Positions 19,050-27,734 of a DNA stretch of 64,000 bases are shown here, in pieces. Within the stretch, counting starts at the first letter, position 1; each line of letters starts with the position of its first letter. A program made the position numbers and the translations under genes. The stretch comes from Macrococcus sp. DPC7161. GTDB taxonomy: Bacteria > Bacillota > Bacilli > Staphylococcales > Staphylococcaceae. Under the pieces are notes generated by a model. The model was not told where the DNA came from, searched no databases, and saw only the letters and a program-made list of their open reading frames with translations. The stretch lies in assembly GCF_004117835.1 (NCBI RefSeq), contig NZ_SDSC01000009.1, positions 1-64,000 on the forward strand. The letters run 5' to 3'.

Positions 19050-21803
19050 TTATCTCCTCTCAATAATAAATTCATCAATAATGACATACCTTTTGGAATC
19101 TGTAATATCATAAGATGTATGGATTTTTCTTGTATATGCATCTAATATTAAATATTCTCCAAACTTATCAACCGCTTCGAAAAACATTTTCTTTTTCTTT
19201 TTATTTCGGACTTTGCAAGTCAATGGATTTATACTATCTAGATATATAGGTTTTTCATTATTCTTTTGATTCTCGAAATATAATTTACCACGATAATTTC
19301 CCTCTTTAGTAAACTTAATAAATTTAATATAGGTGTTTTCAATAGGTATTGTTGAACCATTACATAGAACAGCGTTAATTAAAATACCCCTTTCGAATTC
19401 TGCAAGAAACTTATCTCCTTTATGAAATGAGTTGCTATAAATGATTATTTTTTCCTTGGAGAAAAATTGATTCATTTTAAATATTTCAATATTAAATACA
19501 ATATGTTCTACATCAGGAAAATCAAATTCTACTTTAGGTGCTAATTTTTTCTCTTCATAAATATTTTTTGAAGGTATTGATAATGCTATTTTTAAATCTT
19601 TACCACCATAATAAATTGTACTAATTGAAAGTTTTTCCCTAAACGGAACTGCAATTACATCGCATATTTCAGGCGTCTTTATTACTTCAAATAAACATAC
19701 ATCATCACCGTCAATATTGTAATAAAGTGATTGCTTACTAAAATTTTCATGATATCGTGCTAGTGAATATTCAATCCAATTATTATCTAATTGCTTTTTA
19801 TTTTTACCTAACCTCAATAGTTGTTTGTTTTCTCCTATTTTCCAAACAACGTTACCATCTATCCCAATTGTTTCTAGTGAAGTTAAATTAAAATCTTCTA
19901 TCCAATATTTATCCTCAAAATTGACGGTATTGTTTACCTTTATTGTAGGTAGAGTAAATACTAAACTAGCTTCTCGATCTAGTTTTAATTTAAAAGTCCC
20001 TTTATCATTAAGCGGTAGTATACAATTTGTTGATGTTAATATAGATTTATCATTCAACAAACATTTTGTAAGTGTGGCATGTGTATCATTTTTATAAATT
20101 TTTCTATCAAATGTATAATCTAATGTTCCAACATAGACAATATTTATATGGTAAACATAATATTGACTACCTTTTCTAACTAAATTAACTTCATAAAATT
20201 TTTCATCATAAGGAATATCATTTATTTTCATAAATTTCTTAAAATCAAATGATATTTCTTTATTGTCTCCATATCTGTTTTTCATTTCTAAAAAGTCAAT
20301 ATTAGATAAATCATATAACTGTTTATTAATTTCAATTGAGTAATCATAAATATGTTCTTCTTTTGCTAAACGAATATAAAATTCATTCCATTTTGAAAGT
20401 AACTTGTAATTCTTATCATTTTTATTTAGTACAACATTTTTAATAAAGGTATCTTCTGAAAATCCTGTTTCAAATATAGGTTTTTGTGAACTAATGTAAT
20501 AACCATCAACATATATGACCTTCTCTTCACTCATGATGGATTCAAAATAATATATACCATTTTCATAATATAAATAATCATTATCAATATTACCTATTGA
20601 TTTAATTGGTGATTCTGAAAGAATATAAAATTTCTCTTTATCTTTTATAGTGCTCGTATTAATGAATTTCTTCTTCTCATTAAATAATAAGAAATTTTTA
20701 GAAAATGATTCTTTTGAATCATATAATACTTTCTGCTTATTCTCCTTTTTATCCAAATACGTTATTTCATAATTGATATTTGTTGAATATTTATCAATAT
20801 GTACTTGCATTGATTGTGTACTATAGAATCCTTCATTTTCAACAATTTCAAGCATTTTTGTAGTGTATTTCTCACCATTAACGAAAATGTTGAGTTTATG
20901 AGTTTCTATATTCTCTTCTTTTATTTGATATTCTGGAACGTGAACAATCATACCATTTGATTTTAATTCCAATCCTTTATGTTCATGATAATTATCATTA
21001 GATGCTTTTGTGGATGGTTGCTTATAACGTCGTTCAATGATTTGTTCTTGTTTAACTCTGTCAAATAACGCTGAATATTTTTTATCCAAATATACAGGCC
21101 ATTTTCCATAATTAATATCATGTATGTATTTTATCCAATGATAAGTATATTTAACGACGTAATATGGTGAATATTCTAGAGCATATAAATAATATTTGGG
21201 TAGCCTTTGTATAATAGTTGTATATTTTTTTGTTCTAATACTATATCCATTTTTTAGATAATCAATTGAGGTATTTCTCAACTGCTGCATAAATTTTTTA
21301 AAGTTATTTAAACTACCGTTTTCTTTTAAATATCTAAAATAAATTTCTACAAATATATCAAACATTTTTTCCGCATTATCAGTAAATAGAATATTTTGTA
21401 GTAATATACTATCCTTATAGCGCGTATTATCATTTTCTAGAACTTTTAATGAACCTAAATTCATTAAATCACTTTGTATACTATTCTTGATTAAATTTAT
21501 GTTTTTTGATTTGCTACTCAATTTTATATTATTTAAAAATGAAACAAACAGTTTATCTGTTATCTCATTGTCATCATCGTAATCATAAAAAGCGAAATTT
21601 ACTAAACAAAAGGTAATTAACCGATTCTTTTCATTAGTATTAAACGGATATTCTCTAGGATTAAGAATAATATCTCGAATAAAACTCATTAACTGTTGAT
21701 AATTTTCATAATCAATGTTCACCTGTCCGTAAACGAACATGTTATCACTTTTTTTAATTTCCTCCGAAATTTTATCTAGTAATTGTTGTGCGTATTGTAT
21801 CAT
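19050..21803 (-). CDS. Large protein of unknown function paired with the DUF1998 helicase
   Basis: 917 residues that I do not recognise. Residues 1 to about 250 look mostly helical, with few small residues and many Asn, Lys, Tyr and Ile. From about 280 to the end there are many short alternating strands (for example KNDTHATLTKC, LKLDREASLVFTLP), suggesting a set of beta-rich modules. I see no Walker, nuclease or methylase motif, no signal peptide and no membrane segment. AAGGTGATGGG precedes the ATG. It lies first in a two-gene operon with the helicase, in the place of DruH in type III Druantia. Homology to DruH is untested. Confidence 0.75.
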   Translation of the reverse strand: MIQYAQQLLDKISEEIKKSDNMFVYGQVNIDYENYQQLMSFIRDIILNPREYPFNTNEKNRLITFCLVNFAFYDYDDDNEITDKLFVSFLNNIKLSSKSKNINLIKNSIQSDLMNLGSLKVLENDNTRYKDSILLQNILFTDNAEKMFDIFVEIYFRYLKENGSLNNFKKFMQQLRNTSIDYLKNGYSIRTKKYTTIIQRLPKYYLYALEYSPYYVVKYTYHWIKYIHDINYGKWPVYLDKKYSALFDRVKQEQIIERRYKQPSTKASNDNYHEHKGLELKSNGMIVHVPEYQIKEENIETHKLNIFVNGEKYTTKMLEIVENEGFYSTQSMQVHIDKYSTNINYEITYLDKKENKQKVLYDSKESFSKNFLLFNEKKKFINTSTIKDKEKFYILSESPIKSIGNIDNDYLYYENGIYYFESIMSEEKVIYVDGYYISSQKPIFETGFSEDTFIKNVVLNKNDKNYKLLSKWNEFYIRLAKEEHIYDYSIEINKQLYDLSNIDFLEMKNRYGDNKEISFDFKKFMKINDIPYDEKFYEVNLVRKGSQYYVYHINIVYVGTLDYTFDRKIYKNDTHATLTKCLLNDKSILTSTNCILPLNDKGTFKLKLDREASLVFTLPTIKVNNTVNFEDKYWIEDFNLTSLETIGIDGNVVWKIGENKQLLRLGKNKKQLDNNWIEYSLARYHENFSKQSLYYNIDGDDVCLFEVIKTPEICDVIAVPFREKLSISTIYYGGKDLKIALSIPSKNIYEEKKLAPKVEFDFPDVEHIVFNIEIFKMNQFFSKEKIIIYSNSFHKGDKFLAEFERGILINAVLCNGSTIPIENTYIKFIKFTKEGNYRGKLYFENQKNNEKPIYLDSINPLTCKVRNKKKKKMFFEAVDKFGEYLILDAYTRKIHTSYDITDSKRYVIIDEFIIERR

Positions 21804-21910
21804 CCCATCACCTTTTAATTTATATACTTATTCTACCTTACACTTATATTACTAAAACTTATTAAATAAATATTGAAAAAATATAATTTTTATTAGATTT
21901 ATATTTCCTT

Positions 21911-21948
21911 CTAAAAAAACCAGCACTTCATAGAGCTGGTTTTTAAAA
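21911..21948 (-). terminator. Terminator downstream of the secreted modular protein gene
   Basis: AAAAACCAGC (21915-21924) pairs with GCTGGTTTTT (21935-21944). U-runs are available on both strands, so it may be bidirectional. It lies just after the stop of the 381-residue gene. Confidence 0.85.
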
Positions 21949-21959
21949 AACTTATCAAG

Positions 21960-23105
21960 TTAAAATTTCTTTTTAACAACTTTACTTTCATTCCCAGATT
22001 GATCTTCCAGATGCACTTCTAAAGTTACACCTTTTGGCTGCTTACTCATCCTTACAAAAAATTTGCCTTCACTATTAACGATACCTGTTCCTATTAAAAT
22101 ATCTTTTCTATAAACATAAGCAGTTGTTCCATTTTCCCCATAACCTGATAGCTTCTTTCTGTCTTTACTTATAATAAGTTTTGATGGTTTAGTTGGTGGT
22201 ACATCATCTGTTATTGTTTTAGTGATATTTTTACTCATATTTTTAGTCGCATCAACTGCTTCAAATATTACAACTCCACCATACTTTAACATCAGTTCTT
22301 TTGTTCTAGGATTGTATTTAGGTATTTTAGTTTTGAAGTTACCTTTGCTATCGACCTTCACTGTTTGTTGGTAATGAGCATACCATGAATTTGTAGATGA
22401 TCTGATATATAGAGTAATACTTCCACCTTTTTCATACTTCCCAGAAACAATGCCATTTGATAATTTAATTGTGTTTACAATTGGCGGTTTTGGCGGTATA
22501 CCATTTTCTATTTTAATCTCTTTTTTTACTGATTCTACATTTCCATCTGAAATTGAAAAGTATACTTTAGAGTTTAGTTTTTGCTTTGGAAATTTAACTT
22601 TACCATTATAACTACTATCTCCCTTTTTACTAATCGGTGTGTTATAAAGCACCTTCCCAGCTTGGTCATACATTTTTAAAAAAAATTTTTTATCCCCCCA
22701 GTTATAAGGCGCTGTTCCTATGATTAATACTTGTGAATCAACATTAGTTATTCTGCCACCTTGAGGTATAATTGTAAATCCATTCACTAGTTTTTCAACT
22801 TTGTATACTTTTTGAGTTTTAATCTTATTTCTATCCAATAAATTGATTTTTACAATGTCATTTTCTTTTACTTTAGGAATTTCTATAAATGTTGAAAGTG
22901 TACCATCAAAATCACCATAATTTACATTAGAGACCTCGTTTTCATTAATTACAATAGATATATTGTTAATTTTGTGTATTTGGAAATTTAATTTTTCCAT
23001 TCCATCATAAATACCACTAGTGAATAACTGGAAATTTTCTTCAGCTTTTGCAAATTTAAAATTCAACGAAAATAGTACGATTAAACATAAAATTATTTTC
23101 TTCAT
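21960..23105 (-). CDS. Secreted protein with Ig-like beta modules
   Basis: 381 residues. A signal peptide (MKKIILCLIVLFSLNF..., cleavage near AKA-EE) leads to a Lys-rich beta-strand protein. Two C-terminal modules (about 205-300 and 305-381) share a pattern: DxVPPTKPSKL or GIPPKPPIV linker, a GYGENGTTAYVYR- or GKYEKGGSITLYIR-like strand, then a GxFxVRM/GNFKTKI strand and a final DQSGNES or DATKNMS turn. This is typical of bacterial Ig-like (Big) domains of cell-surface proteins. There is no LPXTG anchor. Its role is unknown. Its low-complexity Lys/Asn composition resembles the neighbouring accessory genes. Confidence 0.75.
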   Translation of the reverse strand: MKKIILCLIVLFSLNFKFAKAEENFQLFTSGIYDGMEKLNFQIHKINNISIVINENEVSNVNYGDFDGTLSTFIEIPKVKENDIVKINLLDRNKIKTQKVYKVEKLVNGFTIIPQGGRITNVDSQVLIIGTAPYNWGDKKFFLKMYDQAGKVLYNTPISKKGDSSYNGKVKFPKQKLNSKVYFSISDGNVESVKKEIKIENGIPPKPPIVNTIKLSNGIVSGKYEKGGSITLYIRSSTNSWYAHYQQTVKVDSKGNFKTKIPKYNPRTKELMLKYGGVVIFEAVDATKNMSKNITKTITDDVPPTKPSKLIISKDRKKLSGYGENGTTAYVYRKDILIGTGIVNSEGKFFVRMSKQPKGVTLEVHLEDQSGNESKVVKKKF

Positions 23106-23225
23106 TTATAATTTCTCCTTTTAAATGTATATATTACAATTACATCTTACACTATACTATTATTGTATTTTATGGAAGTGGATTGTACAATATATCATTT
23201 ATCGTTTTGTACAATTTTTTATAAA

Positions 23226-23262
23226 AAAATCCACCTCTATCTTTTGATAGAAGTGAATTTCT
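23226..23262 (-). terminator. Terminator downstream of glpP remnant
   Basis: AATCCACCTCTATC (23228-23241) pairs with GATAGAAGTGAATT (23246-23259) with G-U pairs. Minus-strand U-rich continuation toward 23220. Confidence 0.7.
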
Positions 23263-23296
23263 AAATTATCGTCTTATATTGTGACTAGGAGTCAAT

Positions 23297-23823
23297 CTAA
23301 TTTAAATATGCTTCAACTTTCTTAATATCTTCAACTTGCTCTATTCGATCAACTAGTCCACCTGAAATAATAGGTATTTTTGTAGCTTTATAAATATCTT
23401 TAAACAGATAAGATGTTAACACTGGCATAACTTCTATCGCATCTGGTTTAGATTTCTTTGTTGTTGAAATGATATTATCAAACATATTGTAGTCCGCTAA
23501 AAAAACCTTTGAATCACATAAATGTTATTTTTCTTTGCCAAATTAACATGACTACTTTTGGTAGTAATAATACCATCTGGTTTTACGACATTCTTTAAAT
23601 ACTTAAATCCAAATTCATCTAATTTTAACCCTTTAATCATTTCTACATGAATGTATACTTCTAAATCATTATCATGAAACAATTGAACGATGTCTTTAAT
23701 ATTTATAAAATCACTGATTAATATAAACACAGATTTTATATTTTCTTTATACTTTATTACTTTTTCAATATCTTTATGCCTGACAATTGAAGCAATCACT
23801 TTTTTATCTGATTTCATTGGCAT
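23297..23823 (-). pseudogene. glpP: GlpP-type antiterminator split by a frameshift in a T-run
   Basis: Two abutting frames on the minus strand (23497-23823 and 23297-23485 with its upstream extension) together read as a glycerol-3-phosphate-responsive antiterminator. The first carries KKVIASIVRHKDIEKVI and ends VIQRFF-stop. The second continues LADYNMFDNII...PDAIEVMPVL...IPIISGGL. GlpP has the same IQRxFLLDS...PDxxEvLPG...PIIAGGL order. The break is at seven T's (23499-23505); eight would restore the frame to about 175 residues. No glpF, glpK or glpD lies nearby. It is either inactive, phase-variable or a sequencing error. Confidence 0.85.
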
Positions 23824-23899
23824 GTCAAAGGTTCCTTTCGTATTGAACTTATTAATATCATTATATTATTATCTCAATGAGAACCCAATGATATTAATT

Positions 23900-24790
23900 T
23901 CAACCTTTCAACACCCGACATAACTCTCCTATTTCCTTAGGGCCTACCTGACAACATCCACCGATGATTTTGACACCTTTATGCTTCCACCTTACAGCCG
24001 CTTCATATAAATTCTCGTCTATTTGATCAATCCATATTTTCTTGATGCCATCATACTTTCTACCACCGTTTGGATAAAGTATCAATGGTTTTTCACTATG
24101 TTCTATCAAGGTGTCTAAGGCGCCATCTATTATTTTTACACTTGTGCAGTTGACTCCGAACGCATATACGTTATCAATGGTATTCACTACTTTACAAACT
24201 TCTTCTATTTTTGAACCATCTGATAGGTGTTGTGTATCTTTCAAAGTCACACTTATCCAAGCCTCTATTTGTGGATAGTCTTTAAGTAATGTCTTCACTG
24301 CTTTGATTTCTTCAAGCTTGGGTATGGTTTCAAATGCAAAAACGTTAATCCCTGCTTGTAATAATATATCTAGACGTTCTTTATGATACTGTATATAGTC
24401 TGATTCTGTAATAGAATAATCTCCTGTATATTCTGAGCCATCACTTAGCAATGCACCATAGGGTCCTAGGCACGCACCTACTAGTGTGTTTTTATTTGCT
24501 GCTTGTTGAGCGAGCTTTACGGAATGTATCAATGCAATTGTTGCATCTTCTTTAGTCAATCCAATGTTTAAAAACGATTGTACTGATGCTTGATAAGTAT
24601 TGGTTAATATAATATCTGCACCATTTTCAACAAAAGCACGATGTACTTGATAAATTCCTTCTGGGTGCGTCGTCAGTAAATGTGATGACCATAATGGATG
24701 GGCGATGTCATAACCGAATTGTTCGATGGTTGTACCAAATCCTCCATCTAGTATTGTAATGTCTTGTTTTAATTTATCTTGTAGCTGCAT
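23900..24790 (-). CDS. mmuM: Homocysteine S-methyltransferase
   Basis: The chosen start is the ATG at 24790, 6 bases after GAGGTG (296 residues); a GTG nine bases earlier is possible. It has the ITILDGGFGTTIEQFG start, GVNCTS zinc-ligand motif and the C-terminal GGCC (IIGGCCQVGPKEI) of the MmuM/BHMT family. It transfers a methyl group from S-methylmethionine (or SAM) to homocysteine to make methionine. The start overlaps the end of mmuP by 17 bases, so translation is coupled, under the upstream SAM riboswitch. Confidence 0.93.
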   Translation of the reverse strand: MQLQDKLKQDITILDGGFGTTIEQFGYDIAHPLWSSHLLTTHPEGIYQVHRAFVENGADIILTNTYQASVQSFLNIGLTKEDATIALIHSVKLAQQAANKNTLVGACLGPYGALLSDGSEYTGDYSITESDYIQYHKERLDILLQAGINVFAFETIPKLEEIKAVKTLLKDYPQIEAWISVTLKDTQHLSDGSKIEEVCKVVNTIDNVYAFGVNCTSVKIIDGALDTLIEHSEKPLILYPNGGRKYDGIKKIWIDQIDENLYEAAVRWKHKGVKIIGGCCQVGPKEIGELCRVLKG

Positions 24791-26108
24791 TGAATACACC
24801 TCTTCTCTTCACAATATAATGTATCAATCCAACAATGATACAAAACGGTAAGCCAATCAATGTCGCAAGGCGTTGGTTCGGATCAAAGAGTACGCCAATT
24901 GTAGAGATTAAACAAAGTGTAAAGCCTATTACTGGTAAGATATAAGCACTACTTTTTGTCTCGCCACTTCGTTTCAATTGATTAAACCTTGCCACACATA
25001 TACTCATCCAGACAACAACGACAGCGAATCCTGCAACGGACACGAGTACTAAATAAACGGTTTCTGGAGCAATAACACTTGATAACAAACTGAGCAAAGC
25101 ACCTACTAAACTAATCAATGTAGCATTGACTGGCATACCGTTCTTATTTAAATTTCTCGCTATATTGAATACATGATCTCGTTCTGAAAGACTCCAAAGC
25201 ATGCGACTGCTTGCGTACAATCCTGAGTTAGCAGCTGATAGTAATGCTGTTAATATCACAAAGTTCATAATATCCCCGGCATATGGAATACCGACACTAT
25301 CTAATACTGATACAAATGGACTTCCCAATAAATTGGCTTTATTTGTTGGAAGTAATAACACCATCACAATAATCGTTCCTATAAAAAGTAATGCTAGACG
25401 CCAAACTGTTGCACGAATGGTCTTCGGTATGACTGTTTCAGGATTTTTCGTTTCTCCTGCAGCAATGGCGATCAATTCTGTACCACTAAAAGCATAGTTC
25501 ACTGCTAACATCGTGACGAATATGCCAAACATACCGTTTGGTACATCTAATAGTTTTTCAGATTGTGTGACTGGTTTTAATTCTGATGGTAATACGTTAA
25601 ATAATACGAGTAATCCAATCACAATAAACATCATAATCGCTAATACTTTTACTAAAGATAACCAAAATTCTGTTTCTCCATAAATTTTACTGCTCGTGAA
25701 ATTGATCAATACGATAATAACGATAAAGATTAAACTGAACAGCCAAACTGGAACTTCTGGGAACCATTTTTGAAATAGTATACCGCCCGCAGTGATTTCT
25801 GACCCTAGTGCGATTGTCCAACATAACCAATAACTCCATGCAACCACATGACCAATAGACGGGTGGATATAAATATTTGCATACGTGTGAAAACCACCCA
25901 CATCAGGATGACTGACAGCAAGTGCGCCCATACACTTCATCACAATATAAACGAGCAAAGCACCAATAATATAACTGATAATCGTCCCTACTGGTCCAGC
26001 TTGTTGCAATGTATAACCCGTACTTAGGAATAACCCTGTACCAATCACACCTCCGAAACTTAACATCATCACATGACGTGATTCCATACCTCTTTTAAAC
26101 TGACTCAT
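24774..26108 (-). CDS. mmuP: S-methylmethionine permease (APC family)
   Basis: The best start is the ATG at 26108 after GGAGG (444 residues); the frame upstream lies in the riboswitch. It is an amino-acid permease of the APC superfamily with about 12 hydrophobic helices and the family motifs MMSFGGVIGTGLFLSTGYTL-like start and ISYIIGALLVYIVMKCMG. Pairing with mmuM and control by a SAM riboswitch point to S-methylmethionine as substrate. The general fold is certain; the substrate is by context. Confidence 0.92.
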   Translation of the reverse strand: MSQFKRGMESRHVMMLSFGGVIGTGLFLSTGYTLQQAGPVGTIISYIIGALLVYIVMKCMGALAVSHPDVGGFHTYANIYIHPSIGHVVAWSYWLCWTIALGSEITAGGILFQKWFPEVPVWLFSLIFIVIIVLINFTSSKIYGETEFWLSLVKVLAIMMFIVIGLLVLFNVLPSELKPVTQSEKLLDVPNGMFGIFVTMLAVNYAFSGTELIAIAAGETKNPETVIPKTIRATVWRLALLFIGTIIVMVLLLPTNKANLLGSPFVSVLDSVGIPYAGDIMNFVILTALLSAANSGLYASSRMLWSLSERDHVFNIARNLNKNGMPVNATLISLVGALLSLLSSVIAPETVYLVLVSVAGFAVVVVWMSICVARFNQLKRSGETKSSAYILPVIGFTLCLISTIGVLFDPNQRLATLIGLPFCIIVGLIHYIVKRRGVFNAATR

Positions 26109-26126
26109 CTGCATTCCTCCATAAAA

Positions 26127-26260
26127 AATACCCCTCCTAAAATAGGAAGGGTAACATCGATTTACACTCATATTTCAGGATAACCTGTTGGATTTAGCAC
26201 CGTGCAAATGCCGGTTGCTGAGACTTCAAAGGGCCAATTCCCTCCATCTCTCTTTATAAG
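26127..26260 (-). promoter_or_regulatory. SAM-I (S-box) riboswitch with terminator ahead of mmuP
   Basis: On the minus strand the leader has the S-box landmarks in order: CUUAU...AGAGAGAUGGAGGGA (26260 leftward), UUGGCCC, GAAGUCUCAGCAACCGGC, GCACGGUGCUAAAUCC and a closing stem near 26165. A hairpin UACCCUUCCU/AGGAGGGGUA (26153-26128) followed by U6 is the terminator. When SAM is abundant the terminator should form and mmuPM be off. Confidence 0.95.
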
Positions 26261-26278
26261 TTTATTTAATTGTTTTAA

Positions 26279-26307
26279 ATCATAGCACTTTCATGATATA
26301 GCGTCAA
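26279..26307 (-). promoter_or_regulatory. Promoter of the mmuPM leader
   Basis: Minus-strand -35 TTGACG (26307-26302), 17-base spacer, -10 TATGAT (26284-26279). It is placed just upstream of the riboswitch. Confidence 0.85.
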
Positions 26308-26376
26308 TAGAATTCTGAAAGTTCTAATTCTTTTAAATATATATGATTACTTATAATTTGTGATAACTATCTTAAC

Positions 26377-26952
26377 TTATTCCCCAAACAAAAATTCATC
26401 GACATCTTTTCCTACTTGCCCAGCGATATGTGAACTGAACGATACGCCAATCAGTTGATTCTTTTTGTTAAATATACCTTCGAAATAGTGATTTTGGAAT
26501 TTATAGTAAATGCTTGTTTCGTTTTCTACCTCTTGTATTTCTGAGTAATGTTTACCGTAAGTTTTAATGAATTGCTTTTTAGAAATTTTTCCTTTTTTTA
26601 CCGGCATTTCAATGGTATATGTTTTATACTTGTCATTTAGGAAAATGACTGTATCATATTGACGTTTAATGTATTTAGATTTAACCTTTTTGTTCTCAAA
26701 TGCATATGTCAATATCACTTCTGCTGACTTGTTCAGTGATTCTGCCTTTATTTTTTTCTCTACAGTTCTGCCGTTAACTGTCACACGCCCTTTTTTTACA
26801 GCATTCACAAATGCCTTAGTAGTAACATATTGATAGCTGTTCCCACTGTGTCCTTTCCATTTGTAGTAGTATCCTGCTGCATTGACTTGTGTAGGTTGGA
26901 TCACTGTAATCATGATAAGTAGTGCCAAGACTATAAGTTTAAAATGCTTCAT
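26377..26952 (-). CDS. Secreted IsaB-like protein
   Basis: 191 residues with a signal peptide (cleavage near VNA-AG). The mature part resembles immunodominant staphylococcal antigen B: a YYYKWKGHSGNS start, KAFVNAVKKGRVTVNG, KKQFIKTYGKHY and an SIYYKFQNHYFEGIF...GVSFS end correspond in order to IsaB. IsaB is a secreted, nucleic-acid-binding antigen; whether this paralogue binds nucleic acid is not known. It is longer than IsaB (about 175) and followed by FGE at the end. No operon partner. Confidence 0.72.
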   Translation of the reverse strand: MKHFKLIVLALLIMITVIQPTQVNAAGYYYKWKGHSGNSYQYVTTKAFVNAVKKGRVTVNGRTVEKKIKAESLNKSAEVILTYAFENKKVKSKYIKRQYDTVIFLNDKYKTYTIEMPVKKGKISKKQFIKTYGKHYSEIQEVENETSIYYKFQNHYFEGIFNKKNQLIGVSFSSHIAGQVGKDVDEFLFGE

Positions 26953-27139
26953 AAAGTTCTCCTTATTTTATATATTTTTATTAATTATATTAAATTTTTA
27001 CATTAAATAGAATACCAACTAATAAATTTTTATTTATTTTCAAAAGTATTTTTAATGATAATATGTTAAATTACTGCATTTGTTGTTATTTTATACTAAT
27101 AATTCTATTTGAATCTTTAGATAAGTCACATCCTTTAAA

Positions 27140-27173
27140 GTTACATAATTATATGATATAATAAATATGTAAC
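27140..27173 (+). promoter_or_regulatory. Promoter with inverted repeat upstream of the mnh2 region
   Basis: A -10 TATAAT (27157-27162) with a TTTAAA -35-like element 17 bases upstream. GTTACATA (27140-27147) and TATGTAAC (27166-27173) form a perfect 8-base inverted repeat enclosing the -10, an operator-like arrangement. AGGAGG follows at 27177-27182 for the recombinase-like gene. Confidence 0.6.
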
Positions 27174-27187
27174 ATAAGGAGGTAGCT

Positions 27188-27718
27188 ATGAATAAATCTT
27201 ATCCGATTAAAGATCTTGATCGTTTAAATGATTATAAATCGTATTTTAAGTCAAAGAGTACGCGTGATTATTTGTTGTTTATGATTGCTTTAAATGTGCC
27301 TTTAAAGGTGAAGGACATTTTATTATTAACGCCGCGTGATCTTGTGATGAAGGATGCGCAGTTTATTTTTTTTGTGAATGATTTCAAGATTCGTTTAAAC
27401 GTTTCAGATAGTGCGTTACTCTCTGATTATATTCAGCCTCTTTCTGAAGATGAATATTTATTTCAATCTTCTAGAACGAAAGCCCCTTTATCTAGGCAGC
27501 AATTTAATCGCATTTTATCTGCTGCTGCGAAACAACTTGAATCTCCATATACACTTTGTCCGAATGCTTTAAAGAAGACGTTTGCTTATCATGCCTATGT
27601 GCAGGGTATTCATATTATGGATATTCAACATATTTTAGGTCATCAATCGAAGTTAGAGACGTTTGCTTTTATAGATGTGTTACCTGAGTCTAAACGAGAC
27701 ATTCAATTAAATCTTTAA
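27188..27718 (+). CDS. Tyrosine-recombinase-like protein, catalytic residues degenerate
   Basis: 176 residues matching only the catalytic half of phage-integrase/XerD-type recombinases. Each hallmark is altered: the first Arg region reads VPLKVKDILLLTP (Arg to Lys), the HxLRHTFA box reads NALKKTFAYH (Arg and His replaced), LGHQS is kept, and the final Tyr position reads TFAFIDV (Phe). It therefore probably cannot cut DNA. It is followed 16 bases later by mnhA2 and shares its promoter, so a structural or regulatory DNA-binding role is possible. No att sites or mobile element seen. Confidence 0.78.
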   Translation: MNKSYPIKDLDRLNDYKSYFKSKSTRDYLLFMIALNVPLKVKDILLLTPRDLVMKDAQFIFFVNDFKIRLNVSDSALLSDYIQPLSEDEYLFQSSRTKAPLSRQQFNRILSAAAKQLESPYTLCPNALKKTFAYHAYVQGIHIMDIQHILGHQSKLETFAFIDVLPESKRDIQLNL

Positions 27719-27734
27719 TGAAAGGATTTGAATC

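Noticed and set aside
27188-27718. Active integrase marking a genomic island boundary
   Set aside because: Catalytic residues are missing, no attachment-site repeats or tRNA gene were seen, and it shares a promoter region with the antiporter operon.
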